Notes: generated by a model from the sequence alone, not told the origin. A stretch of DNA of 64,000 nt from Rhodovulum sp. P5 (GCF_002079305.1 NZ_CP015039.1:2774001-2838000); one strand, 5' to 3'. Shown: positions 39,823 to 50,443, counted from the first letter of the stretch. Numbers and translations: made by a program.

Positions 39823-40210
39823 TCGGAATCGTCATTGTCGCGCACGGGGCTTGGCCCGCGAATATCTGGCGGCGGTGGAACATGTCGTTGGCCGGCAGAC
39901 CGGTATTCGTGCCATTTCCATCGGGCCCGACGATGACCGGGGGGCAAAGCAGGACGAAATCTGTCGCGCGGCGGATGATGTCGATCAGGGCAATGGCGTG
40001 GTGGTGGTGACCGACATGTTCGGGGGGTCGCCCTCCAATCTGTCGATCCGGGCCTGTATCCCGTCCGATCGGCGCATCCTGTTCGGGGCGAACCTGCCGA
40101 TGCTGATCAAGCTGGCCAAGTCGCGCAAGCTCAGCGTGGCAGAGGCGACGGCCTCGGCGCTGGCCGCCGGGCGGAAATACATCGACAGTTTCGATGCCGA
40201 AGGTATGTGA
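39819..40210 (+). pseudogene. PTS EIIA component (mannose-type), frameshifted
   Basis: Would encode a ~130-residue EIIA-Man-type protein. GTG 39819 overlaps the rapZ stop (GTGA) and starts IGIVIVAHG, the motif with the phosphorylated His; then the frame breaks at four G (39846-39849). With one extra G it reads on as GGLAREYLAAVEHVVG and continues intact to VVVVTDMFGGSPSNLS and YIDSFDAEGM. Position between rapZ and HPr is conserved in alphaproteobacteria. A sequencing deletion is the simplest explanation. Confidence 0.85.
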
Positions 40211-40230
40211 TCGTGAACAAGGAGTTTCGC

Positions 40231-40509
40231 ATGGGCCACGCGGTGACGCGCAAGCTTGAAATCGTGAACGAGAAGGGGCTGCATGCCCGCGCGTCAGCCA
40301 AGTTCGTGGAATGCGTCGAGGACCATGACGCCACCGCCGAAGTGAGCCGCGACGGTGTGAGCACCTCGGGCGACTCGATCATGGGGCTTTTGATGTTGGC
40401 AGCCTCGAAGGGAACCACTATTGAGGTCAAAACCTCCGGCCCCGAGGCCGAACGGCTTGCCGACGCCCTGACGCAACTGGTCGGGGACCGTTTCGGGGAA
40501 GAGATGTAG
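40231..40509 (+). CDS. ptsH: Phosphocarrier protein HPr
   Basis: 92 residues. His18 in EKGLHARASAKF is the PTS phosphorylation site and Ser49 in SGDSIMGLLMLAASKG the HprK site. ATG 40231 follows AAGGAG; GTG 40207 is rejected. Last of the chvI-chvG-hprK-rapZ-EIIA-HPr run; no sugar permease is nearby, so the chain is probably regulatory. Confidence 0.95.
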   Translation: MGHAVTRKLEIVNEKGLHARASAKFVECVEDHDATAEVSRDGVSTSGDSIMGLLMLAASKGTTIEVKTSGPEAERLADALTQLVGDRFGEEM

Positions 40510-40535
40510 ACGAACCGACCCGAGGAGCGCGAAGC

Positions 40536-41441
40536 GTGGTCGACAGCACCAATATCAATCCCGTGCTCGTGCAGCCGCGCCCGCGTTTTCTGGGGCAGGG
40601 CGACGGCAAGAAGCTGGATGGCCGTGCCTATGATGCCCGGCGCCTGTCCTATTCGACCACGTTTTCGAACCCGGTTCAGGTGCGCCTGATCAAGACCATG
40701 GAACTCATGACCGGCAAGCTGCGCCTGTTGCGGCTGATCCGGAAGTTCGAGGCGATGGGGGTGCCGGACGGGCAGGCGTTCTGGAAACAGGCGCTGGACG
40801 TGATGGGCATCGATCTGCGGACGCCCGAGTCGCAACTGGCCCGGATCCCGCGGACCGGCCCGGTCATCGTGGTGGCAAACCATCCGCACGGCTTGGTGGA
40901 CGGGATGGTGCTGGCCGAGTTGATCGGCCGGGTGCGCACCGACTACAAGATTCTCACCCGCTCGCTTCTGACCGGTGTGGGCGAGATCGAGGAATTCATG
41001 ATCCCGGTGCCTTTCCCGCATGAGGAAGATGCGCTGGAGCAGAACCTTGAGATGCGGCGCCGGGCGATGGAGCATCTGAGCGATGGCGGCGTGATCGTTC
41101 TGTTCCCGTCCGGGTCGGTCGCGGCGTCTGCGACCATGTTCGGCCCGGCAATCGAGGCTGAATGGAACCCCTTCACCGCCAAGATGATCCAGCGCTCCGG
41201 CGCTGTCGTGGTGCCGATCCGGTTCACGGGGGAGAATTCCCGGTGGTACCAGATCGCCAACCAGGTGTCGTCGACGTTGCGGCAGGGCCTGTTGCTGCAT
41301 GAGGTCGTGCACGCGCTGAACCGGCCGCAAGCCCCCGTCGTGGGAACCCCGATCGAGCGGGCGGAAATCGAACGCTGGGCGGGCAACCCGCGCGGCTTCG
41401 TCGCCTGGCTGCGGGACCGCACGCTGGGTCTTGTCGCCTGA
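40536..41441 (+). CDS. Lysophospholipid/acylglycerol-phosphate acyltransferase family protein
   Basis: 301 residues, start GTG 40536 with GAGGAG upstream. The acyltransferase motif I NHPHGLVDG (H-x4-D pattern) and motif III LFPSGSVAAS are visible, with VPIRFTGENSRWYQIAN as the last block. Such PlsC-like enzymes acylate lysophospholipids or ornithine lipids at the inner membrane; the acceptor is not known. About 27 bp after HPr, possibly same transcript. Confidence 0.85.
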   Translation: MVDSTNINPVLVQPRPRFLGQGDGKKLDGRAYDARRLSYSTTFSNPVQVRLIKTMELMTGKLRLLRLIRKFEAMGVPDGQAFWKQALDVMGIDLRTPESQLARIPRTGPVIVVANHPHGLVDGMVLAELIGRVRTDYKILTRSLLTGVGEIEEFMIPVPFPHEEDALEQNLEMRRRAMEHLSDGGVIVLFPSGSVAASATMFGPAIEAEWNPFTAKMIQRSGAVVVPIRFTGENSRWYQIANQVSSTLRQGLLLHEVVHALNRPQAPVVGTPIERAEIERWAGNPRGFVAWLRDRTLGLVA

Positions 41442-41540
41442 CGCGACGCACGGCCATCGTCCCGTCACAGGAGCACAGCATTTCTGTTACGCCGGTTGCG
41501 TATGCGGAAACGGTCTGTTCACTCTTGGGGGATTCCAAAC

Positions 41541-42710
41541 ATGGCACTCCGACTGACCGCAAGCGCGGCTGCTCTGGTTCTTTCGGCCTTCTCGGCCAAT
41601 GCGGCACCGATTACGCTGAACCTGCTGGGTTCGACCGTTGTCCCGGATGGCACCGAGTTCGAAGGTGTCGAATTCGGCGGTATTTCGGGCCTTCAGATGG
41701 CCGAAGACGGGACGTTCTACGCCCTGTCGGACGACCGGGGCGATGCCGGCCGTGCGCCGCGCTTCTACACTCTTGACCTCGACTATGACCTGGGCGGGTT
41801 CAACGGCGTGACAATCCTCAGCCAGACGGCGCTGACGGACACGGACGGCTCGCCGCTGCCCACCGATGCGCCGACGGTCGACCCCGAGGCGATCCGCCTT
41901 GCGCCCAATGGCAACCTCTACATTTCCAGCGAAGGCAATTTCAGCACCGATCCGGACGCGCTGGTGCAGCCCTTCGTGCGCGAATACACCACCGATGGAG
42001 AGTATGTGCGCGATCTCGCCTATCCGGATGTCTATCGCTATGTCGACAACGCCACCGATGGCGCCCGCGACAACAAGCTTTTCGAGGCGATGGCGGTGGA
42101 TGCCGACGGCACCATCTTCGTCGGTAACGAGGAAGCGCTGATCCCCGATGGCGCGACATCGACCGCGGATGAGGGCAGCTTTGTGCGCATTGCCGAAATC
42201 GACCCCATCCTTGGGGAAGCGGTTGCCCAATATGCCTATGCCCTGCCGGCGATCCCGCTGGACGGTGACGCCGGTGCGCCCGGTCTGGTCGAGCTTCTGG
42301 CGTATGGCGATGGGTTCCTCGCGCTGGAGCGGTCCTATGCCAGCGGCGTCGGCAACACCGTGACGATCACCTATTCCGAGATTCTGGACGACAGCACCAA
42401 CATCCTCGATCTGGCGGCGCTGGACGGAGAGGACGTCGTGCCGATGAGCCGGGAGGTCCTGCTGACCATCACCGACCCGTTCATGGGCATCGACAACGAC
42501 AATCTTGAGGCGATGTCCTTCGGTCACACGCTGGCCAACGGCAATCTCAGCCTTGTCCTTGCCGCGGACAACAACTTCAACCCGCGCTATCAGGAAAGCC
42601 TGTTCATCGCTTTCGAAATCGCGCCGGCAGCCCCGGCCGTGCCGCTTCCCGCCGGTCTGCCGCTTCTGCTGTCGGCGCTGGGCGGCATAGCGGTTCTGCG
42701 CCGCCGCTGA
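41541..42710 (+). CDS. Exported phytase-like esterase with VPLPA-CTERM tail
   Basis: 389 residues from ATG 41541 (GGGGGA upstream). Signal peptide 1-22, then a beta-propeller-like domain with ISGLQMAEDGTFYALSDDRG, DPEAIRLAPNGNLYISSEGN and DNLEAMSFGHTLANGNLSLVLAADNN, the layout of the esterase-like activity of phytase family. The tail VPLPAGLPLLLSALGG ending in RRR is a VPLPA-CTERM signal. Predicted to be sorted to the cell surface. Substrate unknown. Confidence 0.85.
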   Translation: MALRLTASAAALVLSAFSANAAPITLNLLGSTVVPDGTEFEGVEFGGISGLQMAEDGTFYALSDDRGDAGRAPRFYTLDLDYDLGGFNGVTILSQTALTDTDGSPLPTDAPTVDPEAIRLAPNGNLYISSEGNFSTDPDALVQPFVREYTTDGEYVRDLAYPDVYRYVDNATDGARDNKLFEAMAVDADGTIFVGNEEALIPDGATSTADEGSFVRIAEIDPILGEAVAQYAYALPAIPLDGDAGAPGLVELLAYGDGFLALERSYASGVGNTVTITYSEILDDSTNILDLAALDGEDVVPMSREVLLTITDPFMGIDNDNLEAMSFGHTLANGNLSLVLAADNNFNPRYQESLFIAFEIAPAAPAVPLPAGLPLLLSALGGIAVLRRR

Positions 42711-42731
42711 GCCTGCGCTTTCAAAACACGA

Positions 42732-42756
42732 ACGGGCGCCTGTCGATGGCGCCCGT
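42732..42756. terminator. Bidirectional terminator
   Basis: Perfect 9-bp arms ACGGGCGCC / GGCGCCCGT with a 7-nt loop between the phytase-like gene and the convergent hbd gene; TCTTCGTTT follows. Confidence 0.65.
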
Positions 42757-42785
42757 CTTCGTTTGACCGGTGACGAAGTCCCGGC

Positions 42786-43661
42786 TTACCGGGTGGGAAC
42801 CGGCGTTTCCCCGCGATAGTCGTAGAAACCGCGCTGGGTCTTGCGGCCGAGCCATCCGGCCTCGACATATTTCGTCAGCAGCGGGCAAGGCCGGTACTTG
42901 GTGTCGGCCAGCCCGTCATGCAGCACGTTCATGATGGCAAGGCATGTATCCAGCCCGATGAAATCGGCCAGTTCCAGCGGCCCCATCGGATGGTTCGCGC
43001 CAAGCTTCATCGACTCGTCGATGGAGCGGACATTTCCCACGCCCTCATAAAGCGTATAAACCGCCTCGTTGATCATCGGCATCAGGATCCGGTTGACGAT
43101 GAAGGCCGGGAAATCCTCTGCCGACGCCGCGGTCTTGCCGATCTTTTCGACCAGCGCGAGCATTGTCTTGTACGTGTCCTCATCGGTCGCGATGCCGCGT
43201 ATCAGTTCAACAAGCTGCATCACCGGAACCGGGTTCATGAAATGCAGGCCCATGAACTTTTCGGGACGGTCGGTCCGGCTGGCCAGCCGCGTGATCGAGA
43301 TCGACGAGGTGTTCGAGGTCAGGATCGTGTTGGGCTTCAGATGGGGCTGAAGGTCTTCGAAGATCGCGGTCTTCACGGTTTCCCGTTCGGTCGCGGCCTC
43401 GACGATCAGGTCGGACGGGCCGATATCGGTCAGCACCGTCGTGGTCGAGATCCGGGCAAGCGCGGCTGTCTTCTCCTCTTCGGAGATCTTGCCGCGGCTG
43501 GCCTGCCGCGAAAGGTTCTTGTCGATCTCCGACAGGGCGCGGCTCAGCGCGTCGGCCGACAGGTCGTTCAGCGTGACCTCATATCCCGCAAGGGCAAAAA
43601 CATGGGCGATCCCGTTGCCCATCTGACCTGCGCCGACAATCCCAACCGTCTTGATATCCAT
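42786..43661 (-). CDS. hbd: 3-hydroxybutyryl-CoA dehydrogenase
   Basis: 291 residues. NAD-binding GIVGAGQMGNGIAHVFALAG at the N-terminus; catalytic region FMGLHFMNPVPVMQLVELI with the conserved His and the C-terminal GANHPMGPLELADFIGLDT. Interconverts 3-hydroxybutyryl- and acetoacetyl-CoA. Fits the acyl-CoA theme with etfAB and mcd. Single gene between two terminators. Confidence 0.94.
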   Translation of the reverse strand: MDIKTVGIVGAGQMGNGIAHVFALAGYEVTLNDLSADALSRALSEIDKNLSRQASRGKISEEEKTAALARISTTTVLTDIGPSDLIVEAATERETVKTAIFEDLQPHLKPNTILTSNTSSISITRLASRTDRPEKFMGLHFMNPVPVMQLVELIRGIATDEDTYKTMLALVEKIGKTAASAEDFPAFIVNRILMPMINEAVYTLYEGVGNVRSIDESMKLGANHPMGPLELADFIGLDTCLAIMNVLHDGLADTKYRPCPLLTKYVEAGWLGRKTQRGFYDYRGETPVPTR

Positions 43662-43813
43662 TGCCCGTCCCCGCCATGTTCGCGGGGACCTTAAGGCGGT
43701 GTGCTGCGGTCGCGCAAGGGGCTGTGGATGGATAAAATCCGAACCTTAGCGACTTCGAAACCCGGGCCCGACACTCTCGCGACAGGTGAGTCGAATTATG
43801 CGAGCGGGCGGAT

Positions 43814-44653
43814 ATGAGCTTCCAGCAACCGGGCGCCGGGACCTTGGCCTACTTCCCGTGCCGATACGGTAATTCAAGGCTGCTTTTCCGGGGGCCGCGT
43901 CAGGACGTCGACAAGCCCTACTGCGCCGTCGTCGGCGGGACCGAGACATATGGGAAGTTCATCCCCAAACCCTTCCCGGCCCTTGTGGAAGAGCGGACCG
44001 GCACCCCGGTGGTCAATCTGGGCTGCGTCAATGGCGGCCTCGATGTCTTCGCCAATGATGCTTCGGTGGTCGATCTGTTGGCCGGGGCCCGGGTGGCCGT
44101 CATTCAGGCGCTGGGCGCGCACAACATGTCGAACCGCTTCTATGTGGTTCACCCCCGGCGAAACGATCGGTTCCTCCGGGCCTCATCCATGATGAAGGCC
44201 CTGTTCCCGAGCATCGACTTTGCCGAATACAATTTCACGCGCCATCTGTTGTCGACGCTGAGAGATACCTCGCAACCCGCCTTCGAAATGGTCGTGGCAG
44301 AGTTGCAGATGGCGTGGCAGGCGCGCATGCGCGGGTTGGCGGCGGGCATCCCCGGTGAAAAGGTCCTGCTGCGGTTTTCGTCGAGGCCGCCGGAACATGC
44401 CGGGCCCGACGACGATCTGGGCGACGATCCGCTGTTCATCACCCCGCACATGATCGACTCCGTCCGCCCCTATTTCAGCCGGGTGGTGGAGGTCGAGCCG
44501 AGCGAGCCCGCGCTTTCGCAGGGCACGGCCGGCATGGTCCACAGCGAAATGGATGAACCGGCGGCCGCGGCGCTGCCCGGTCCGGCCGTGCACGAGGAGA
44601 TCGCCGCGGCCCTTGCCCCGGTGGTAGAAGACCTGATGGCGGCCGCCCGATAG
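43814..44653 (+). CDS. DUF6473 family protein
   Basis: 279 residues, no signal peptide or membrane segment. The block [25 protein letters not shown] and [20 protein letters not shown] resembles an SGNH-like G-x-x-E start, and the whole matches DUF6473, common in Rhodobacterales. No function assigned. Followed by a strong terminator. Confidence 0.8.
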   Translation: MSFQQPGAGTLAYFPCRYGNSRLLFRGPRQDVDKPYCAVVGGTETYGKFIPKPFPALVEERTGTPVVNLGCVNGGLDVFANDASVVDLLAGARVAVIQALGAHNMSNRFYVVHPRRNDRFLRASSMMKALFPSIDFAEYNFTRHLLSTLRDTSQPAFEMVVAELQMAWQARMRGLAAGIPGEKVLLRFSSRPPEHAGPDDDLGDDPLFITPHMIDSVRPYFSRVVEVEPSEPALSQGTAGMVHSEMDEPAAAALPGPAVHEEIAAALAPVVEDLMAAAR

Positions 44654-44655
44654 AA

Positions 44656-44683
44656 AAAGGCCCGCGACGATGCGCGGGCCTTT
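44656..44683. terminator. Bidirectional terminator
   Basis: Perfect 11-bp arms AAAGGCCCGCG / CGCGGGCCTTT, with A tract before and T tract after, between DUF6473 and the convergent etfA. Confidence 0.8.
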
Positions 44684-44707
44684 CGTGTTCCCAAGGGTGC
44701 GTCCCGG

Positions 44708-45634
44708 TCAGAGCTTTTCGACCAGTTCCGGCACCGCGTCGAACAGATCGGCCACCAGCCCGTAATCGGCGACCTGAAAGATCGGGGCTTCCTCGTCCTT
44801 GTTGATGGCGACGATGACCTTGCTGTCCTTCATGCCCGCAAGGTGCTGGATCGCGCCGGAAATGCCGACGGCGATGTAAAGCTCGGGCGCGACGACCTTG
44901 CCGGTCTGGCCCACCTGCCAGTCATTGGGCGCAAAGCCCGAGTCGACCGCGGCGCGCGAGGCCCCGACGGCAGCGCCCAGCTTGTCGGCCAGTTGTTCGA
45001 TCAGCTTGAAGTCGTCTTCCGACCCCACGCCGCGCCCGCCCGACACGATCACCCCGGCCGAGGTCAGTTCCGGTCGGTCGCTTTCGGCGGCGGTGTCGGA
45101 CACCCATTCGGACATGCCCGGATTGGCGGCGGTGGCCGCGTCCGCGACGGGGGCGGCATCGCCTTCGCCAGCAGCCTCGAAGGTCGAGGTGCGGATGGTG
45201 ATGACCTTTTTCGGGTCTCTCGACTTCACCGTCTGGATCGCGTTGCCGGCATAGATCGGCCGGTCGAACGTGTCGGCATCGACCACGCCCACGATCTCGG
45301 AGATCACCATCACATCCAGAAGCGCGGCGACGCGCGGCATGATGTTCTTGGCATCCGTCGTGGCCGGGGCGACGATGTGGTCGTAGTCGCCGGCCAGCGA
45401 GACGATCAGATCTGCGGTCGGTTCGGCCAGACGGTGGTTGTAGATGGCATCCTCGGCCACCAGAACCTTGGCCACGCCGTCGATCTTGGCGGCAGCTTCG
45501 CCTGCGGCCTTGGCATGGGCGCCGACACACAGCGCGGTGATGTCACCCAGCGGTTTGGCGGCGTTCACGGCCTTGGCGGTGGCATCCAGTTGCAGTTCAC
45601 CGCCGGTGACTTCGGCAAGAAGAAGAACGGCCAT
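44708..45634 (-). CDS. etfA: Electron transfer flavoprotein alpha subunit
   Basis: 308 residues. Holds FAD and passes electrons from acyl-CoA dehydrogenases to ETF-ubiquinone oxidoreductase. C-terminal FAD signature [20 protein letters not shown] and [16 protein letters not shown]-terminal domain typical. One bp after etfB stop, so the pair is one operon. Probable acceptor for Mcd. Confidence 0.95.
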   Translation of the reverse strand: MAVLLLAEVTGGELQLDATAKAVNAAKPLGDITALCVGAHAKAAGEAAAKIDGVAKVLVAEDAIYNHRLAEPTADLIVSLAGDYDHIVAPATTDAKNIMPRVAALLDVMVISEIVGVVDADTFDRPIYAGNAIQTVKSRDPKKVITIRTSTFEAAGEGDAAPVADAATAANPGMSEWVSDTAAESDRPELTSAGVIVSGGRGVGSEDDFKLIEQLADKLGAAVGASRAAVDSGFAPNDWQVGQTGKVVAPELYIAVGISGAIQHLAGMKDSKVIVAINKDEEAPIFQVADYGLVADLFDAVPELVEKL

Positions 45635-45635
45635 C

Positions 45636-46397
45636 TTACAGCACCCCCGCTTCGTCTTTCAGCTTGGCGATCAACTCGTCGACCGAGGCGACCTTGACCC
45701 CGGCCTGACGCTCGCGCGGCTCGGCTGTTTTCAGGATCTCAAGCCGCGGCGTGACGTCCACGCCGTAATCGGCGGGGGTCTTTTCCTCCAGCGGCTTCTT
45801 CTTCGCCTTCATGATGTTGGGCAGCGACGCATAGCGCGGTTCGTTCAGGCGCAGGTCCACGGTGATGATGGCGGGCATCTTCACCTTGATGGTCTGCAGG
45901 CCGCCGTCGACTTCGCGCGTCACGCTTGCGCTGTCGCCCTCGATCTCGACCTTCGAGGCAAAGGTGGCCTGGCTCCAGCCCAGAAGCGCGGCCAGCATCT
46001 GGCCCGTCGCGTTCATGTCGTTGTCGATCGCCTGTTTGCCGGCCAGAACAAGGCCCGGCTGTTCGGCGTCCACGACGGCCTTCAGCAGCTTGGCGACCGC
46101 CAAGGGTTCGATATCGTCATGCACATCCTCGGCGGCGACGATCAGGATGGCGCGGTCGGCCCCCATCGCCAGCGCGGTGCGCAGCGTTTCCTGTGCCTGC
46201 TTCACGCCGATAGAGACCGCGACGATCTCGTCGGCCTGGCCTTTTTCCTTCAGCCGGATCGCCTCTTCCACGGCGATCTCGTCAAAGGGGTTCATCGACA
46301 TCTTGATGTTGGCGAGATCGACGCCGGTGCCGTCCGCCTTCACGCGGACCTTCACGTTGTAGTCGATCACGCGTTTGACGGGTACGAGGACCTTCAT
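45636..46397 (-). CDS. etfB: Electron transfer flavoprotein beta subunit
   Basis: 253 residues. [19 protein letters not shown] and [19 protein letters not shown] start the family; [20 protein letters not shown] binds AMP and the signature [20 protein letters not shown] follows. GGAG lies about 10 nt before ATG 46397. First gene of etfBA. Confidence 0.95.
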   Translation of the reverse strand: MKVLVPVKRVIDYNVKVRVKADGTGVDLANIKMSMNPFDEIAVEEAIRLKEKGQADEIVAVSIGVKQAQETLRTALAMGADRAILIVAAEDVHDDIEPLAVAKLLKAVVDAEQPGLVLAGKQAIDNDMNATGQMLAALLGWSQATFASKVEIEGDSASVTREVDGGLQTIKVKMPAIITVDLRLNEPRYASLPNIMKAKKKPLEEKTPADYGVDVTPRLEILKTAEPRERQAGVKVASVDELIAKLKDEAGVL

Positions 46398-46550
46398 CGG
46401 CGTGCGTCTCCATGGCTAGCGCCCCGGATGTCGGGGCAGGACAGTCATTCCGCCACCTGTTAGCGACTCTGAAACGCGGACAACAGGCCAAAATCGACAC
46501 GACAGGAAGTTTCCGCGTCGCGTCGCAGCCTTTTCGATTGTTGCGCGCTC

Positions 46551-47111
46551 CTATTGGCGCTTTTCGCCGGGGGTCCAAAGCACGTCGGCCTTGCCCCCGT
46601 CATTGGCGGTGCGGGCGGCCACGAAAAGCCAGTCTGACAGGCGGTTGAGATAAGACATGACCTCAGGGTTCACGTGGTCGTCGGTGGCAAGCTTTCGGGT
46701 CAGGCGTTCGGCACGGCGCACAAGCGTGCGTGCCATGTGCATATGGGCGGCCAGCGGCGTGCCGCCGGGCAGGATGAATTGCGTCAGCGGCGGCAGGGTC
46801 GCCTCCATCGCGTCGATTTCCGATTCCAGCCGGGTCACCTGCGCGGCAGAGATTCGCATCGGCGCGTTGTCGTCGCCAATGTCCTTGTGCAGGTCGGCGC
46901 CCACATCGAACAGGTCGTTCTGAACGACGCCAAGGCGCGCATCCATGTCGCCCGATGCCTGAAGCCGGGCCAGCCCCAGGGCGGCGTTGGCTTCGTCCAC
47001 GGCCCCATAGGCACGGATCCGGGGGTCATCCTTGGGCAGCCGGGTGCCGTCGCCAAGCGCGGTTTCGCCGTGGTCGCCTGTTCTGGTGTAGATGTTGCTC
47101 TGCTCGGGCAT
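46551..47111 (-). CDS. Cob(I)alamin adenosyltransferase, PduO type
   Basis: 186 residues. Makes adenosylcobalamin from cob(I)alamin and ATP. IYTRTGDHGETALGDGTRL is the ATP-binding N-terminus, YGAVDEANAALGLARL and RRAERLTRKLATDD with YLNRLSDWLFVAAR complete the PduO signature. GGAGG at 47118-47122 precedes the start, and immediately upstream lies an eight-unit hexamer repeat. Supplies cofactor for CoA mutases such as ethylmalonyl- and methylmalonyl-CoA mutase. Confidence 0.94.
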   Translation of the reverse strand: MPEQSNIYTRTGDHGETALGDGTRLPKDDPRIRAYGAVDEANAALGLARLQASGDMDARLGVVQNDLFDVGADLHKDIGDDNAPMRISAAQVTRLESEIDAMEATLPPLTQFILPGGTPLAAHMHMARTLVRRAERLTRKLATDDHVNPEVMSYLNRLSDWLFVAARTANDGGKADVLWTPGEKRQ

Positions 47112-47122
47112 CGTTGGCCTCC

Positions 47123-47170
47123 CTGTATCTGTATCTGTATCTGTATCTGTATCTGTATCTGTATCTGTAT
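47123..47170. repeat. Hexanucleotide repeat (CTGTAT)8
   Basis: Eight perfect tandem CTGTAT units (ATACAG on the minus strand), followed by two degenerate units CTGTGA and CTGTGT. The array abuts the GGAGG ribosome site of the adenosyltransferase gene, in its 5' leader or promoter. Slipped-strand copy-number change is possible. Confidence 0.95.
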
Positions 47171-47252
47171 CTGTGACTGTGTCGTTCGGGTCGGTGTTTC
47201 CGTACCCGACGCCTCGACATAGGGGGCAGGCGGCGAAAGGCGATACGGGGAG

Positions 47253-48083
47253 TCAGTTCTTGTTGATCAGCCAGTCCAGCGCGGCGGTCGGGAACACCCG
47301 TCGGGCAAAGCCCATCAGGTAGGTCGGCGTGGTGACATAGTAGCGGGCGCGCGGCGTGGGCGATTCCAGCGCATGAATCAGTTTTCGGCTGACCGCAGAG
47401 GCCGGCAATTCGAACGGATCGGGCCCGCGATCATCGTAAAGCCGTTTCAGCAGAGAGGTCCGGTACTGGTCGGCCCGTGCGCTGTTTTCCCAGTCGACCC
47501 AGCGCTCGAAATGCGGAATTGCCTTTTGACGAATGCTTGATGTCACCGGGCCGGGCTCAATCAGGATGATCTTGATTGCCGTATCGCGCATCTCGATCCG
47601 GAGCGTATCGGTCAGCCCTTCCAGCGCATATTTGGTGGACACATAGGCGCCGCGCCATTTGCCAGCGACAAACCCCAGAACCGAGGAGCAGTTGACGATC
47701 CGGCCATGCCCCTGTGCCCGCATGGTGGGGATCACGCGGTTCGTCAGGTCATGGACGCCGAAGAGATTCGTCTCGAAGATCTCTCGCAATGCACCACGCG
47801 GCAAATCCTCTACCGCGCCGGGGCAACCGAAGGCCCCGTTGTTGTAAAGCGCATCCAGCGTGCCACCGGTTCGGGTCAGGGTTTCATCGACGGCGGCCGC
47901 AATGCTTGCCTCGTCGGCATAGTCGAGCACGAAGCTCTCCAGCCCCTCACCGCGCAGCCTGTCGCAGTCGGCCACCTGCCGGCAGGTGGCAAAGACGCGC
48001 CATCCGCGGGCGTGCAATGCATGGGCCGCATCATAGCCGATGCCAGAGGAACACCCCGTGATCAGAACCGATCTTTGCGCCAT
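47253..48083 (-). CDS. SDR family short-chain dehydrogenase
   Basis: 276 residues. Rossmann N-terminus [18 protein letters not shown] (TGxxxGIG), then [33 protein letters not shown] with the Ser and the YxxxK catalytic pair. Uses NAD(P)(H) on an alcohol or ketone; substrate unknown. Divergent from parC across 53 bp. Confidence 0.9.
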   Translation of the reverse strand: MAQRSVLITGCSSGIGYDAAHALHARGWRVFATCRQVADCDRLRGEGLESFVLDYADEASIAAAVDETLTRTGGTLDALYNNGAFGCPGAVEDLPRGALREIFETNLFGVHDLTNRVIPTMRAQGHGRIVNCSSVLGFVAGKWRGAYVSTKYALEGLTDTLRIEMRDTAIKIILIEPGPVTSSIRQKAIPHFERWVDWENSARADQYRTSLLKRLYDDRGPDPFELPASAVSRKLIHALESPTPRARYYVTTPTYLMGFARRVFPTAALDWLINKN

Positions 48084-48136
48084 CTGTTAACCACTCGCCT
48101 CTGGACCGCGTATCACGGCCGTTCTACACAACATCC

Positions 48137-50443
48137 ATGGCCGATGCCACAGATGACCCCAAGATGAATGCCCCCCTGGCCGAACCGCTGCGCCGTGCAA
48201 TCGGAGAGCGGTATCTGACCTATGCGCTCTCCACGATCATGGACCGGGCGCTGCCGGATGCGCGGGACGGGCTGAAACCGGTACACCGGCGGATCCTCTA
48301 CGCGATGCGAGAGTTGCGGCTCTCGTCGTCGGGCGGGTTCCGGAAGTCGGCGAAGATTTCCGGCGATGTGATGGGCAACTATCACCCCCATGGCGACGCC
48401 GCGATCTATGACGCGATGGCGCGGCTGGCGCAGGAGTTCAACGTCCGCTACCCGCTGGTCGACGGGCAGGGGAATTTCGGCAATATCGACGGCGACAACC
48501 CCGCCGCCAGCCGTTACACCGAGGCCCGCCTGACCGCGGCGGCCGAGGCGCTGATGGAGGGGCTGGCCGAGAACGCGGTCGATTTCCGCCCCAATTACGA
48601 CGGCACGCTTGAAGAACCTGTCGTTCTACCGGCCGCGTTTCCGAATCTGTTGGCGAATGGGTCCTCCGGCATCGCCGTCGGCATGGCCACGAACATCCCG
48701 CCGCACAATATCGACGAACTGGTCGGCGCCTGCCTGCACCTGATCAAGACGCCCGACGCCCGCGACGACACGCTATTGAACTATATTCCCGGCCCGGATT
48801 TCCCGACCGGCGGCGTGATCGTGGAGCCGCCCGAGAATATCGCGCAGGCCTATCGCACCGGCCGGGGCAGTTTCCGGCTGCGCGCCTATTGGCAGGTGGA
48901 GGATCTGGGGCGCGGCACATGGCAGGTGGTGGTCACGGAAACCCCCTATCAGGTGCAGAAATCCAAGTTGATCGAGCGGATTGCGGACCTGATCCAGACC
49001 AAGAAGATCCCGATCCTTGCGGATGTACGCGACGAAAGCGCCGAGGATATCCGCCTGATCCTTGAACCCCGGTCGAAGAATGTCGATCCGGAGGTTCTGA
49101 TGAACACGCTGTTCCGCAATTCCGATCTGGAGGTGCGGTTCAGCCTGAACATGAACGTGCTGATCGACGGGCGCACGCCGAAGGTCTGCAGCCTCAAGGA
49201 GGTTCTGCGCGCCTTCCTGGATCACCGGCGCGAGGTGCTGCTCCGGCGCAGCCAGCACCGGTTGGAGAAGATCGACCACCGACTTGAGGTTCTGGAAGGG
49301 CTGCTGATCGCCTTTCTCAACCTCGACCGGGTGATCGACATCATTCGTTATGACGACGACCCCAAGGCCGCCCTGATGGCCGAGGACTGGTCGAAAGGTC
49401 ATGTGCGGGCGGCGTCTGAACGGGATTATGTCTCGCCCCTGCCGGCCGAGGGGGAGGGCCAGCTGACCGAGGTTCAGGTCGAGGCGATCCTGAACATGCG
49501 CTTGCGTTCGCTCCGCCGCCTTGAAGAAATGGAACTGACCGCAGAGCGCGACAAGCTGCTTGAGGAGCGCGCCGCGCTGGAAGACCTGCTGGAAAACGAA
49601 ACCGTCCAGTGGACGCGGATTTCGGAGGAGTTGCGCGAGGTGCGCGAGGCATTCGGCCGGAAAGCGCCGGGCGGCGCCCGCCGCACGCGCCTGGCCGAGG
49701 CAGCCGAGGTCGAAGAGGTTCCGCTGGAAGCGATGATCGAGCGGGAGCCGGTGACGGTGGTCTGCTCGAAAATGGGCTGGGTGCGGGCGATGAAGGGACA
49801 TATCGACCCCGGCACTTCCCTGAAATTCAAGGACGGTGATGAAGGCCGCTACCTGCTGCATGCGGAGACCACCGACAAGGTCTTGCTGTTCGGGGCGAAC
49901 GGGCGGTTTTACACGCTGCCGGTCACGCAACTGCCCGGCGGGCGTGGCATGGGCGAACCGGTGCGCCTGATGGTCGATCTGCCGAATGATTGCGACATCG
50001 TCACCCTGCGGGTGTATCGCCCGGGCGAGAAACTGCTTGTCGCGTCCAGCGCGGGCGACGGCTTCCTTGTTGCCAGCGATGAGGTTCTGGCCCAGACGCG
50101 CGCGGGCAAGCAGGTGCTGAACGTCCGGGACGGTACGGTGGCCCGGGTCTGCAAACCGGTTTCGGGCGACCATGTCGCCTGCGTGGGTGAAAACCGCAAG
50201 GTGCTGGTGTTCCCCCTGTCGGAATTGCCCGAGATGACGCGCGGCAAGGGCGTGCGCCTTCAGAAATACAAGGACGGGGGCCTGTCGGATGCAGCGACGT
50301 TCACCTTGGCAGACGGCCTGTCCTGGCTTGACCCTGCCGGACGCCGGCGCACCGAAACCGATCTTGCCGAATGGCTGGGCAAGCGGGCCGGCACGGGCCG
50401 TATGGCCCCGCGGGGCTTCCCGCGGGACAACCGGTTCACCTGA
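48137..50443 (+). CDS. parC: DNA topoisomerase IV subunit A
   Basis: 768 residues. Decatenates daughter chromosomes with ParE (not in the window). [39 protein letters not shown] and the active Tyr127 in [13 protein letters not shown] form the breakage-reunion domain; the C-terminal beta-propeller ends near [10 protein letters not shown]. No GyrA box seen, supporting ParC rather than GyrA. Confidence 0.94.
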   Translation: MADATDDPKMNAPLAEPLRRAIGERYLTYALSTIMDRALPDARDGLKPVHRRILYAMRELRLSSSGGFRKSAKISGDVMGNYHPHGDAAIYDAMARLAQEFNVRYPLVDGQGNFGNIDGDNPAASRYTEARLTAAAEALMEGLAENAVDFRPNYDGTLEEPVVLPAAFPNLLANGSSGIAVGMATNIPPHNIDELVGACLHLIKTPDARDDTLLNYIPGPDFPTGGVIVEPPENIAQAYRTGRGSFRLRAYWQVEDLGRGTWQVVVTETPYQVQKSKLIERIADLIQTKKIPILADVRDESAEDIRLILEPRSKNVDPEVLMNTLFRNSDLEVRFSLNMNVLIDGRTPKVCSLKEVLRAFLDHRREVLLRRSQHRLEKIDHRLEVLEGLLIAFLNLDRVIDIIRYDDDPKAALMAEDWSKGHVRAASERDYVSPLPAEGEGQLTEVQVEAILNMRLRSLRRLEEMELTAERDKLLEERAALEDLLENETVQWTRISEELREVREAFGRKAPGGARRTRLAEAAEVEEVPLEAMIEREPVTVVCSKMGWVRAMKGHIDPGTSLKFKDGDEGRYLLHAETTDKVLLFGANGRFYTLPVTQLPGGRGMGEPVRLMVDLPNDCDIVTLRVYRPGEKLLVASSAGDGFLVASDEVLAQTRAGKQVLNVRDGTVARVCKPVSGDHVACVGENRKVLVFPLSELPEMTRGKGVRLQKYKDGGLSDAATFTLADGLSWLDPAGRRRTETDLAEWLGKRAGTGRMAPRGFPRDNRFT

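Noticed and set aside
46421..46437. GCCCCG/CGGGGC hairpin upstream of etfB
   Set aside because: Only six base pairs; too weak to call a terminator or operator.
47123..47170. Possible CRISPR array
   Set aside because: Contiguous six-base units without spacers; a microsatellite.
46955..47220. Frames encoding LY, IC or RY repeats at 47120-47180
   Set aside because: These are translations of the hexamer repeat, without ribosome sites or conserved sequence.
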